A stretch of 64,000 nt of DNA from Rostratula benghalensis (lineage: Eukaryota; Chordata; Aves; Charadriiformes; Rostratulidae). Below the pieces are notes generated by a model. It did no database searches. It had not been told where the DNA came from and saw nothing but the letters and a program-made list of their open reading frames with translations. Every line of letters begins with the position of its first letter. Within the stretch, counting starts at the first letter, position 1. The stretch covers positions 535,171 through 599,170 of the forward strand of contig VXAI01000302.1 of the NCBI GenBank assembly GCA_013399305.1. Reading direction: 5' to 3'. The position numbers were made by a program, and so were the translations under genes. Below are positions 24,901 to 34,371 of this stretch, one piece after another.

Positions 24901-27900
24901 GTACAAAGACCAGTTTCATGAATCCAGAGTTGATGGGAGAATGTTGCAGTACTTAACTGTGGTAAGCTAAATTCCACTTTCTAAATTAAACCAAATTTAA
25001 CTTCAGAATGAGCGAAGAATTTTACAATGTTCCTTTGCACATGAGCAGTTAATTTTTGCAAGACAGAAATAGTGCCAGCAGTAACTCATTTGTGTTGTCT
25101 AGTGCATGATTGCTATTCCTAAGGTACATCAAACAAGTCATTGGATGTCATAGCTGATTTCTGCAAGGTCTGTCTTTCAGTATCACACAGCACATCATGC
25201 TTAAAGGTAAAAGGACCTATTTTACATGCAGTTTCCAGAGTATGTTCTCTGCACCACACCAGCAGCGATATTCAATAAACTGAAGATAAGCAGCAAATCC
25301 AGTAATTTGTACAGCTCTGACCACATTAGCAGCAAACCACACACTATGCATAAGCCACTGTGTTTTCTTACAGATTCCCTGCCTAGGTTTCAATAATTAA
25401 ATATTTGGGATTGTTAACTGTGCTATGAAAAAAACACCTAACTTAACTGTTAGCAAAAGTACAGTCTTGTCTACGTTGCCTGAGGAGCTTTTGTTAATAG
25501 GAGCACAGTCCCTACTGTTCCATGGTGTGTTCCTTAGCTGCAGTGACCCTACACACAACAGGACCTTGCCAGATCAGAAACAGTCTATTTTAAGACTATC
25601 CATGAGCCTAGATTTTACTTAATAGGCTACAAGCTTTCCTTCTTTTTTTTTTTTTTTAGCCATGTCTTGCTATGGTGCAACATTTAAGAAAAACTCCAAA
25701 AACCACACGGCAACAACAAAACCCCCTAAGGCCCCTAACCCCAAAAAACCCTCTTTGAAATATAAACTTCTGTTTTACTGAAACAGTAGATACTGTGGTT
25801 TATATAAAACTACATAGTAAGCTTAAAATTTTTGCTCCTGGGCAAAGTACCTGTTTTGATATGTATTCTATGCCATGTAAAAAGCTCTCTCTCCTTCACA
25901 GAATGATCTTCTCTTTCTGAAAGTCACCAGTCAGCTGCATCATCTGAGTATTAAATGTGCCATTCATGTGCTGCATGTCAACAGTTTCAACCCCCACTGT
26001 CTGCGCAGGAGACCAGTTGAGGAGGTAAAAGGCTGTTTAAATAAATAATTTAAACAAGCACAAATTACCTGATTCCAGCCAAAGTGGATAGAAAGGTAGC
26101 GGTGTACAATGACATCTCAGTCACTGCTCCTAGGGAATTGCTTCTAAAGTAGAAGTTATGCTGCCTTCCAGCTCTGGAATGTAATGTGTATGCACTCATC
26201 ATAAAAATCTAGTCACTCAAGCACTGGAACCACTTATTACTTGAATGCACTTCCCTTTAGAAACTATTTGCTTAGATTAAATAAGTTAATTCAACTTCTG
26301 AGAGAATAATTTGTAAGTTTCTTTTCTTGCCTGTCCTAGGTTATAGCTCTCTAAGACTTTAAGATTTTTTGTCCTACCTGGTCAGTAGAGCTTATTTTCT
26401 TAGTATTTAAAGGCTGGCAATACTACTTTTTTCAGAATGCCCCCTCTTTTACACCCAGCATCTGTAGGTTTCTATTGTTACACCACTTGATGCAGTCTAT
26501 GGGGTTTCATCTGTACCAAACTATGCCAGCAATCTCCTCAGAGGATGCCTGAAAGAGGCCTTGAACAGAAACATGACCTTAGAATCGGGGAAAAAATACT
26601 GCCCTTTGAGGAAGACGATGAACAATGTTTTAATCTTAACTGAGGATACATATCTTGAAGATGCAGTGACAAAGCAGGGTATATTGTAATTCTCTTTTCT
26701 GGTTACTTTAACAGAATAACGTTTCGCCTTCTGAAGTAGTTCAATGGTCCAATCACAGAGTGATGGAATGGCTCAGGTCAGTTGATCTGGCAGAATACGC
26801 ACCAAACCTCCGAGGAAGTGGAGTACACGGTGGCCTGATTGTAAGAATTCATACATTTCACTATACAGCTAATAAATCCAGACACTGTAATATAAAACAT
26901 CTTTTATCTGGTGGTTGTTAAGCAGGAGGAAACAAATATATCTGGAATGCAACAGCATAAACAGGCCTTCCAAAGAGCCTCTGCATCTTAATTTTACAAA
27001 AGAAAACTAAAATAAAAAAACCTGCTGAAGCATTTTCCATAATCAAAGCTGAGCTGTGCATAAGTGTTTAACAACAGTACATTTTTTTAAAAAAAAGGCC
27101 CAAATTATACTGTGGGAAAGTTGCTTCTTGATCACTGAGTGTTTCTTTGAGTGGTTTTAATACAATCCTGAGCCAGGGTAAATAGCTGTTCTGAACTTGC
27201 AGCAGTGTTCCAGCAATCAGGAATGACTTTTTTTTTTTTTTTATTTAAAACTTTCAGAACTATTTGCATCTCAGTGGAGTTGGAGTTCTGAAATACTGTG
27301 ATCCTAGTGCCATAGAATTTTTGCAAAAAGGAAATAGGAAAAAAATGTGCTAAGATGAAATTTATAATCTCAGTTACAGCAGTAAAACTAGAGCAGAAAA
27401 CTCTAAAACCAAAATTTTTTCAATCCAAACAAATGTCATGGTTGATGATAAATATAATTAGGTATTTGTCTGATCATGCTCGGCATTTCTTGGTGCCTAC
27501 TCTCATGTATTTCCCATTCAAACCCTAGCAAGTACCATATCCTGAGTCTGATGTAGATAGACAGCAGGAACGAGGAATCCCTCTGATAAACACTGTAATT
27601 GTTTCCTATTGCAAATATTTAATCATTTAAAAAATAAGTAACATGCTGTTTTTTTACTAGATTCTTGAACCTCGCTTCAACGGTGACACGCTGGCAATGC
27701 TCCTGAATATTCCACCTCAGAAGACCTTGCTGCGACGCCACCTAACAACCAATTTTAATGTATTAATTGGACCAGAGGCACAACAAGAAAAAAGAGAAAT
27801 AATGGAGTCAGCAGCATACACCCCTCTGACCACCACTGCCAAAGTTCGGGTAGGTACTGCTTTCAAAAAGGGACTACTCCAAACTTCCTCTTCCCTGCGT

Positions 27901-28422
27901 TATAAGGGACAAAGGTGGGCAGGCAGAGGTCAGGTGCAGGAGGAGTGTTACATTCTCCTTAATGTCAGATACCAAAGCATTTAATTTGTATCTGTTGAAA
28001 TAGGCTTCTGAAAAAAGCACCTGATCTCTTCTGTCTTTAATTAGAAGGAATTAAAAAATAAAGTTTTAAATTAAGAAAAAAAAAATTCCCAATTAGAAAA
28101 CAAATGCATTTCGTTTAGAGTCTCCATACCTTAAGGACTAGGACATAGCAGTAAATAAAAAAAAAGGAGAGGATTTTGAACCTTGGAAGGACAACCTTAT
28201 TTTTCTTATTTAAAACTTCTCTTCTTATTTTAGCCAAAGAAGCTTGGATTTTCCCATTTTGGAAACTTAAGAAAAAAGAAATTTGATGAATCAACAGACT
28301 ACATCTGTCCTATGGATACAAACCCAGCTGCTGCGAATGGTACTCAGAAAAACTACGGTGGATACAAAGGACTTAGTCCATTCACTGATAGGGAACTGGA
28401 TCAGGTGGGACAGACAGACTGA
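3884..28422 (+). CDS. PPFIBP2: liprin-beta-2, 3' two thirds of gene, 21 exons
   Basis: Cytoplasmic scaffold of the liprin-beta family. Members pair through C-terminal SAM domains with liprin-alpha and are linked to cell-edge and presynaptic organisation (family knowledge). Seen here: exons 3884-3976, 6282-6390, 7938-7970, 9701-9762, 11666-11741, 15334-15431, 15645-15709, 15961-16029, 16428-16488, 18330-18371, 20319-20463, 21816-21848, 22440-22578, 23244-23372, 23917-24067, 24247-24358, 24873-24961, 25902-26024, 26715-26840, 27661-27849, 28234-28422. All phases agree and sum to 2133 nt (710 aa plus stop). The order is coiled coil, Ser/Pro-rich basic linker, then three SAM domains. The linker motif SGTDSGPQSPL and the SAM sequence closely match remembered human PPFIBP2 rather than PPFIBP1. 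Human protein is about 876 aa, so roughly the first 200 residues are missing. Exons at 7938, 15961 and 21816 look optional; without them the segment is 665 aa. Confidence 0.95.
6282..6390 (+). CDS. PPFIBP2: PPFIBP2 coiled-coil exon
   Basis: Acceptor ctctctttcag, donor gtaaga, phase 0 to 1. It encodes AEIAQLQEQLALKDAEIERL and a Ser-rich tail. PPFIBP1 has an extra 31-residue repeat before this point that is absent here, which supports PPFIBP2. Confidence 0.93.
6890..6946 (+). repeat. CR1 LINE 3' tail fragment, plus orientation
   Basis: Degenerate CR1 3' end: GTGGTCTTTCAAAGTCCCTTCC then GTTCTATGATT, the characteristic avian CR1 terminus. Intronic in PPFIBP2. Confidence 0.75.
7938..7970 (+). CDS. 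PPFIBP2: PPFIBP2 candidate 33-nt microexon
   Basis: Acceptor ttttaccattgtag, donor gtaagcc, phase 1 to 1, so it can be included or skipped in frame. It adds 11 residues, EEVYRRRLKEK. The human PPFIBP2 sequence I recall skips it (ERDQE-QRLK), but liprin-beta-1 has a similar optional-looking segment ending in KKKLKEK at the same place (from memory). Confidence 0.7.
9701..9762 (+). CDS. PPFIBP2: PPFIBP2 coiled-coil exon
   Basis: Acceptor atatttctag, donor gtgaga, phase 1 to 0. It encodes QEVQRLKIGMESLLAANEEK, a strongly conserved liprin-beta segment. Confidence 0.94.
11666..11741 (+). CDS. PPFIBP2: PPFIBP2 end of coiled coil
   Basis: Acceptor gcttttcacag, donor gtaaaa, phase 0 to 1. It encodes DRRIEELTLLLSQYRRVKEI and on, matching the last helix of the liprin-beta coiled coil. 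Confidence 0.94.
11742..15333 (+). other. PPFIBP2: PPFIBP2 intron, no other gene seen
   Basis: AT-rich intron with short random open frames only. It holds a small tandem duplication of agtagtgatc around 12985-13005 and a few homopolymer runs. I found no conserved protein or RNA feature. Confidence 0.6.
15334..15431 (+). CDS. PPFIBP2: PPFIBP2 acidic linker exon
   Basis: Acceptor gcttacag, donor gtattt, phase 1 to 0. It encodes GSSISGGSEEELETTLRKWN and on. The E-rich stretch followed by KWN matches the human protein. Confidence 0.85.
15645..15709 (+). CDS. PPFIBP2: PPFIBP2 proline-rich linker exon with GC donor
   Basis: Acceptor tttcacctag, phase 0 to 2. It encodes ASSGELLPAVLSPVPHKAME plus IR. 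The only donor that keeps frame is AG|GCAAGA, a GC-AG intron start; the rest of its consensus is strong. The intron before it is only 213 nt. Confidence 0.8.
15961..16029 (+). CDS. PPFIBP2: PPFIBP2 candidate optional 69-nt exon
   Basis: Acceptor ttctaatttgaag (modest pyrimidine tract), donor AG|gtaaga, phase 2 to 2. It adds 23 Ser/Thr-rich residues, starting GSTPVSSSNLTSPQEETLD. The human protein as I recall it joins directly across this point, so this exon may be bird-specific, alternative or fortuitous. Confidence 0.6.
16428..16488 (+). CDS. PPFIBP2: PPFIBP2 linker exon, SSSLEDL motif
   Basis: Acceptor cattatttttag, donor gttggt, phase 2 to 0. It encodes APQKKKSSSLEDLQSEALEK. The basic cluster before SLEDL is conserved and looks like a phosphorylation site. 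Confidence 0.9.
17444..17475 (+). repeat. (GATAT)n-like short tandem repeat
   Basis: Imperfect gatatg/atatg units in a PPFIBP2 intron. Confidence 0.7.
18330..18371 (+). CDS. PPFIBP2: PPFIBP2 short linker exon (14 codons)
   Basis: Acceptor actccatag, donor gtatat, phase 0 to 0. It encodes YVDGKPVQPVVEQE, aligned with CMDGNQPFPVLEPK in the human protein from memory. Confidence 0.82.
20319..20463 (+). CDS. PPFIBP2: PPFIBP2 linker exon, TLPGKL motif
   Basis: Phase 0 to 1, donor A|gtatgt. It encodes SKPLVKSSKYQTLPGKLPRP and on; the TLPGKL core is shared with human PPFIBP2. The acceptor aacaaacag is preceded by about 40 A/C-rich bases, with the pyrimidine tract lying further upstream. Confidence 0.88.
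20712..20740. repeat. 11-bp perfect inverted repeat (hairpin)
   Basis: TCAATGATATA and TATATCATTGA flank a 7-nt loop. It lies in a PPFIBP2 intron about 250 nt after an exon. No family recognised. Confidence 0.6.
21816..21848 (+). CDS. PPFIBP2: PPFIBP2 candidate 33-nt microexon with 14-3-3-like motif
   Basis: Acceptor gactgaag, donor G|gtactg, phase 1 to 1. It inserts 11 residues, NRIRSVSAPVL plus a phase-shared codon. RSVSAP fits the mode-1 14-3-3 consensus RSxSxP. Liprin-beta-1 carries RSASAP-type sequences in its equivalent linker (from memory). Confidence 0.65.
   Translation: MASGVSVHQC
22440..22578 (+). CDS. PPFIBP2: PPFIBP2 Ser/Pro-rich linker exon
   Basis: Acceptor gttcttaacccag, donor gtaaga, phase 1 to 2. 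It contains DLSPLSSGTDSGPQSPLSAE then the basic SPKGIKKIWG, matching human PPFIBP2 closely. Confidence 0.94.
23244..23372 (+). CDS. PPFIBP2: PPFIBP2 basic linker exon before SAM1
   Basis: Acceptor cttgttttgaaag, donor gtaatg, phase 2 to 2. It encodes IRRTQSGNFPADDLGLAEFR then RGGLRATAGPRL, a near-invariant liprin-beta motif. Confidence 0.95.
23917..24067 (+). CDS. PPFIBP2: PPFIBP2 SAM1, first part
   Basis: Acceptor tgtatttttcag, donor gtagta, phase 2 to 0. It encodes APFAQWSTERVCNWLEDFGL then YVIFARQWVTSGHTLLTATP, the opening helices of SAM domain 1. Confidence 0.96.
24247..24358 (+). CDS. PPFIBP2: PPFIBP2 SAM1 end and SAM2 start
   Basis: Acceptor ttattgttccag, donor gtaagt, phase 0 to 1. 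It encodes EMGIKHPLHRKKLVLAIKSI, the closing SAM1 helix, then LDHIWVT at the start of SAM2. Confidence 0.96.
24873..24961 (+). CDS. PPFIBP2: PPFIBP2 SAM2 exon
   Basis: Acceptor ttctgtctgcag, donor gtaagc, phase 1 to 0. It encodes WLDDIGLPQYKDQFHESRVD then GRMLQYLTV. Confidence 0.96.
25902..26024 (+). CDS. PPFIBP2: PPFIBP2 SAM2 end
   Basis: Acceptor ctctctccttcacag, donor gtaaaa, phase 0 to 0. It encodes NDLLFLKVTSQLHHLSIKCA and on, the last helices of SAM2. Confidence 0.96.
26715..26840 (+). CDS. PPFIBP2: PPFIBP2 SAM3, first part
   Basis: Acceptor tactttaacag, donor gtaaga, phase 0 to 0. It encodes SEVVQWSNHRVMEWLRSVDL then AEYAPNLRGSGVHGGLI, identical or nearly so to mammals. Confidence 0.96.
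27661..27849 (+). CDS. PPFIBP2: PPFIBP2 SAM3 end
   Basis: Acceptor tttttttactag, donor gtaggt, phase 0 to 0. It encodes LEPRFNGDTLAMLLNIPPQK then TLLRRHLTTNFNVLIGPEAQ, finishing SAM3. Confidence 0.96.
28234..28422 (+). CDS. PPFIBP2: PPFIBP2 last coding exon and stop
   Basis: Acceptor cttcttattttag. It encodes PKKLGFSHFGNLRKKKFDES then a variable tail ending ELDQVGQTD and TGA at 28420-28422. The QVGQ end matches the human C-terminus. Confidence 0.95.
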   Translation, partial: PKKLGFSHFGNLRKKKFDESTDYICPMDTNPAAANGTQKNYGGYKGLSPFTDRELDQVGQTD

Positions 28423-28773
28423 CACCACTCTCATCTCATCCTCTCCATGCATTCCAAAGCTTGCAAATAACCAAATGCTGGCATGTAACAGAACATTTGC
28501 TACATCCGCATGAACTCATTGAGACAGTACTGGCTATGGACACTAGACAGAGTTCTCCAGAGTGTCAGATGGGGTTTTTAATCAACATCACCATAACTTC
28601 ATCCATCTTCAAGCCCTTTTTCAGGACTGTAGCACCTTTACACTATGAAGATTGATGTATTTTGACTATTAAGGTGGAGGTTGCAGTAAACGCAAGACTT
28701 GCCTACTTCTAGCTTTCATAACCTGAGTATGCACACTACTTTTTTCATTATCTTTGTGGGTGGTTTTTAAGGT

Positions 28774-28779
28774 AATAAA
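28774..28779 (+). terminator. PPFIBP2: probable PPFIBP2 polyadenylation signal
   Basis: AATAAA about 350 nt after the stop, followed by an ATTAAA near 28818 and T-rich DNA. Either could direct cleavage. Confidence 0.5.
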
Positions 28780-29011
28780 TTTATTTGTACTAATTTGTAC
28801 AAAGCTATCAAGTTATATATTAAAGTAAAACCGTATTGTATATTTTTAACAGACATTAATCAAAGGATCCAACTAAGTTTTTTCTTTCCTTATGTACAGT
28901 GGGGAGTAGTTATGCTTAGACAGTATATGTGAAAATAATGCATCAGTAATCAACAAGATTATTAATAAATGAATACTTAAATATTTTGTTATGTAGTAAC
29001 TTTTGTTATGT

Positions 29012-29068
29012 ATCACAGAATCACAGACTATCAGGGATTGGAAGGGACCTTGAAAGTTCATCTAGTAG
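29012..29068 (-). repeat. CR1 LINE 3' tail fragment, minus orientation
   Basis: TCACAGAATCACAGACTATC then GATTGGAAGGGACCTTGAAAG is the reverse complement of the avian CR1 3' end. Confidence 0.85.
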
Positions 29069-29678
29069 TGAACTTGTGGATGAAACTGTGTCATCATACA
29101 AATGATGAAAACTAAAAAACATCATTTTTTTTTTTTTTCAACTCTGCTCTTGTGTAAAGGGATGTAAACCCTGAAAAATGGAGAAAGTGGAGGCTTGTGT
29201 GAACTTTGGCAACACACAAGAGCCAGCCAGGGTGAACTGTCCTATCTCCAGTGACCTTAAGCGAGATAAAACATTTTAAGCCTGATAAGAGAATGGTCAC
29301 AAAATTGAAAAGACTAACTGTGAAAGTGGGTTTTTTCTTTTTTCATTTGCATGATTTACTGCATTTAACATCTAATTTGTGTTCATTTTCTAACTGTTGT
29401 CTTTTTCACTGTGCACCTTAGGAAAATCAAGTATTGTTCCTAAGCAGAGCTAATACCAAATCCTGGCTATAATTTGGTATGGATGTCCACTTGCACAGTT
29501 AAGAGTTCCAAGTGAATGCATTAACTTTGAGTCAACAGCTTACACGATGCAGTTGTTCAAGCATTACTTTTGTAATTGCATTTTTCTCTAGGAGCATGGT
29601 TTTTCAATTGAGCATGACTTCTGAGCATGTGTTACGCAGTGAAATCTCAATGCTGTGGAGCTGGTAACATTTTCATGT

Positions 29679-29730
29679 AGCAAAGTCTAGCAAAGAGGTA
29701 CAGACTGGAAAATTTACATGAGCTAAAAAT
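29679..29730 (+). repeat. 52-bp direct repeat, copy 1
   Basis: Starts AGCAAAGTCTAGCAAAGAGG. It matches 30364-30415 with only two or three differences, 685 bp apart. Not recognisably CR1. Confidence 0.85.
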
Positions 29731-30363
29731 CATGAAGGACTCTTACCGCTTGCCTGTGGAAGGAGGAGACTACCAGAAGAAGTGTTATGCCATCATACTA
29801 CTCTTCACTGATAGTATCAATGAATTACAGGTCAAGTTTCAAGGAATCAATCCTTAATTAAGATTTGCTCTTCCTATCATTAAATGCATTTTCACATTCC
29901 TTATAGCATGGAGGCATTTTGTTAATGTGCAGAAATCAGAGCTTTTACAAGTACCACAACTTCTTTTGTCCAGGCACAGATACCTCCCAAAGATGCATGC
30001 AGAGTGACTAAAATTGCTTATACTGTCTGATTTGAACTAGTTCCTGAATACTTTTACAGATGGAACATTCAGAAGGAACAGTAATGCAAATAGGGGCTCT
30101 TTCTCAAGGCATAAGCCAACTTACGGTATGTACTAATCTCACTCTTCTTTTAGTCACAGATGTATTCTGCTAGAATTTGGTGAACCTTGGTCATTGCTGG
30201 TGGGAGTTAGGAGTCATTCTGTCGCTACTCTTGTTAAATACCTCTTTGCAACCTGCTTGGGCATTCACACTCAAAAAAATCCCCTGCTTTTAAATTGCAC
30301 TAGAAATTAGATATTCATCCCCTTAGATTTTTGCAAGTAACCACCATCAAATGCTTCAGTCGC

Positions 30364-30415
30364 AGCAAAGTCTAGCAAAGAGGTACAGAGTGGAAAATTT
30401 ACAGGAGCTAAAAAG
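30364..30415 (+). repeat. 52-bp direct repeat, copy 2
   Basis: Second copy of the segment at 29679-29730, same orientation. Flanking sequence on both sides differs, so the duplicated unit is short. Confidence 0.85.
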
Positions 30416-32583
30416 TCCACAGAAAACAAAAAAATCACTGTGTTAACTCCTGACTCCAGAGCAGCTAAAAGCTGACTGAAAGGTATAATGAAGAATTACA
30501 TAACATAGTTGAATCACATGCCACACAAAATCTCTGTCAGAATTTTCTCAAGCAAATAGTTTATTTAAAGCTGCATTCAAGAAATTCCTTTTCATTCTGT
30601 GTGGCTCTAACCCCCTCTGTTGTGAATGTGATCTCATTACAGTTTGATGTTTCTCAACTATAGTCCTCTAACTCAATATGTGGACTCATTCACATCTTGC
30701 ATTTTTTTTTTCAGACAATGCTAAGCCAAGATGAAACACTGAATGACAACAGGTTTTTAACACCTACCTTTGAAGACTGGAGATGATGCTTCAACGTGAC
30801 CAAGAACAATTAATACCTCGTGCCTGTCAGAGGGGTGGCTGGGAGAAGCTGATGCCGTGCTGCAGAAAAGCTTTACCCCTTCTCTGCCAATGAGACTTGC
30901 TGCGTGGCATTTAGTATTGTCAGGGTAGCAACACATTACAGGTAACTCTCCTCTCCCTCTTTTCCATACTTCCTGGTGTGAAATAGGTGTTGAGAGAGAA
31001 GTGGCACTCGTATCCAGGGTCTGGAAAGCCAAGACTGGCAACACAGTTTACCCTTTTATTCAGTTATCTTTTACATGGTATGTTTATGTACTGTTGGATG
31101 AAAGGTCTTTTGTAATTTTTTTATAATTATCTTATAATGCAGGAATCATTAACATTCTATAATACCATGTGGACTCACCAGAAACAGTTAGAAATTCAGA
31201 TGGATGCTGCAGTGGTACTGTCTCACTAACTGCTGCTGCAGTCTTGCCAGAGACTCTTTCCCATAAAAGGATTTTAATCTCTCATCCCTTACATTAGTAG
31301 ATGTCCTGCCTTTTTTTTTTCCTCTAAGCACATTGTAGAATGGGAAAAATGTAAGATAATACTATCCATGAAGCCCAGGCTTTTATCAGGAGGATAATCA
31401 AAATGGCATGTTCACAAATCTTTACCTAACTCAAAATGATGCTGAACAACTGTGGCAAGAAACGTGACTTTGAGACTACCAAAAAACCTGGTGCTTCATG
31501 TACAGTGATTTAATTTTTTTATTGTGTGATTTTTATGCACGCACTAAGATATTCACAATCGAGGAGCAATCACAACACTGAACTAATTAAAATGTAACTT
31601 TAAGAATGGTGTTTGTTGCACTCAGTAGGGTAAGCACAACAGAATTTCCAGCATGATCAACTGTTTGGTTTTAAATGACAGTTCTTTAACTAAAACTATT
31701 GAATGAGCCTTTTCTGTACACTGACATTTTGTCTAAGAGGGTTTAGTACTGACCCACATGTGCAAGCATCACGATGCTCATAAGCCTTCTGAATAGTCAC
31801 AGTGGCTCAGACAAAGTTTTCCAAGCCCTGGAAGTAGCTGGTCTGAAACACAGTACATGCTCTTAGGAAGACAGGAATGGTAATGAGCCTGTTTTCCTTC
31901 CCTAGTTATAGCTAATTAAACATATGGCTGCAAACAGCCCTGAGGACTGGAGATTTCAGTAGGAACACTTCTGCGTGAGAACTGGTGATGCTGTATGAAC
32001 AATATTGCTGTTCACTTTCAGTTCTTATTCCAGCTACAGATAGATTTTTTTTCGTAGAATATTTAGCAATAGGAAACAAACATTACTGCTCTGTGATGTG
32101 TAAAATGTGACTGAGGAGCATCAGGCAAGTACACCTGACAGAAACACCCCACAAAACAGAACTGTTATTATTCTACTCAGCTCGGCAGCACTGTAACAGA
32201 GGGAAATACGGACTCTCACTACTTCCTTGAGGGGCTGTTTGAGGGTGAATGTGTATCCTTTGGAGCAGCAATTACTTGTGACATCTGTTGACATTTGCCT
32301 CTAATGTATTAATAAGGTATTAACGAGATACCTTAGTAAGGAGGAAAATGGCAAGAAATGGGAAACTGCTCAATTGTGATATATATGTGTTAATAGAGCC
32401 TGAGGGCAGGTCACTCCCAGCCACAACCTCCCAAATAAAGGGGGAATCTCTGGTACTGTCCAGAGTATGCAGCAAGGGCTCCTTGAGAGCTATCAGTAGC
32501 ACTTTCTAAAAGTGAACTATTCTAGTCCTTACTCCATGAGGTGCCCTGCACCATGTGATCTGATTTTAGAAGCTAAACACAAC

Positions 32584-32589
32584 TTTATT
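32584..32589 (-). terminator. CYB5R2: possible CYB5R2 polyadenylation signal
   Basis: Minus-strand AATAAA about 1.6 kb after the stop. Several other AT-rich variants exist, so the true site is uncertain. Confidence 0.25.
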
Positions 32590-34198
32590 ATCCAAAATGG
32601 TAAAAACAAGGCAATATTTTTTTAGTCACTGAACAATTAAATATTAATGGAAAATCCAAAGGACTGAGAAGTCTGTCTACACTAAAAATAATAAAAGGCA
32701 TCAAGTGTATTAGTCGAGTACATCTACAATCTGGCAATGTGATCAGTACTACTGACCAGGTCATGTACCATGGGCACTTGAAATACTTTGCCAGGTTAAT
32801 TAGCCAGCAGACTTATTACAACACTACAAATAGGATAAGCTGCTCTAACAGAGGCAGCTTGAGTATCGCTGGGATATTGCAAGCAGATTTTCAGATTTCT
32901 TTTGATGATGTATTTATAACTCCGAGTGTTGTGCAAACTTGGCTGCGAATGGTCAATCTACAAAATTTCTGATTTAATATATATAGTAGAAATCCTAACT
33001 GGCATAACACAGGCATAAATGCTTATTTTTTTGACTGTTATGAATAAATTCTGAATGATCCTCCATCTCTTGCTGACTGTGGAATGATTCTAACACCAAT
33101 AAGTGTTGTTGATCTCTCATCAGGGACAGAATCACAGTCTGAATACCACTGTCTGTCTTTGGATTATTGCTCCAAACATAACTGAAATACAACCACACAC
33201 CACCACCACCCCCATGTCACTAGTAAATTCCTTTAGTTGAATAAGAATATTTAGTATTCATTAGCATTTGAAGAAACAAGTCTTTTGTCTCAGGGATTTG
33301 TCAGACCCTAAACCAAATGAAGTGTAAAGTAATTCCTGGAAATGAGCATGCGGTACTTCTGGCAGCGAAGACTAAGAATTAAATGCCATGTGGTAAAATC
33401 ACCAAGGTGAGGCTGAGTTTAAGATCCACTCAGCATAGCTTACAATAGGAAGTAAGAACCTGTATTTTCTCATAAGCAAAGGAAATTTGGGAAACTGCCA
33501 AAGCAGCAAGCACTACACTTAGAGAATGACATTCAAAGGGTGTAACCTCACTGGATATTTACATCTGTATTATGCAGCCGTATACACTTGGCAGTGATTG
33601 TTTAGCTAAGGTTGTTAGAAGAACAGCATGAAGTTATATAATCCTCCTGAGTAAATTTCACACTAATGAGAGTATCTGTTACAGTAATAAGCAATTTGCA
33701 TGTTACCCAAATTCTCTTCACTTTTTCAATAGTATACTTAGACGTCTGTCTTAGTCCTTGGTAAAGGGCTGTAAAATAGCATTAAAAAAAAAAAAAAGGC
33801 AACCACCTAACAAACTGTTCTCTCCTTCCCCCAGGATGTACTAAATGCATTACCTACAGAGCACAGTCAAATAATCCTAGTCCAGTTTTATAGCCCTCTC
33901 CCAAATTCCACAAGTGGTTTTATCTCTGTCATACTTCTGCAATTACACTTAATGTTTTTTTCTCAGAATTGCCTTTGTACTAACTCAACAAGGTTAGAAT
34001 AAGTTACTTCTGGACAATTCCACATGATCTCTCAACATCTTAGTATTAAATCATGCAAAGGTAATTATGAAGTTGCAAACCAGAGAAATTACATTATGCA
34101 GTTAAAAAACACACACGAGAAATACGGCACAGTTATACTCCAGTTGTTCCTGTAGCAAAATATGCAGTACATACTTACAAAAAAGTTCTCAGATGCCA

Positions 34199-34371
34199 TC
34201 AGTAAGAAAATACACTGCTCTTGGGATAGCCGAGTTTGTCCAGGTTGGGCTGACACGCAAACTGAATCATTGGGGGTGGCCCACACAGGAGAATGAGCGT
34301 CTCGCGGCTGGGGGAAGGGAGGTGGGTTTTAATCATGTCCGCAGTGATAAAGCCAGAACTGTACTTCCAAT
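34199..34371 (-). CDS. CYB5R2: CYB5R2 last exon and stop
   Basis: Acceptor gtttgtttcag, phase 1. It encodes [20 protein letters not shown], then LLCGPPPM and a C-terminal VFSY before TGA at 34199-34201. Confidence 0.95.

Larger units (their letters stand above)
28800..34198. other. convergent intergenic DNA between PPFIBP2 and CYB5R2
   Basis: No coding exon seen on either strand. It contains a short CR1 tail, a dispersed 52-bp direct repeat and probably the CYB5R2 3' UTR at its right end. Open frames here are short and show no family resemblance. Confidence 0.6.

Noticed and set aside
24633..24977. 114-codon minus-strand open frame
   Set aside because: Antisense to the PPFIBP2 SAM2 exon and its flanks; no independent support.
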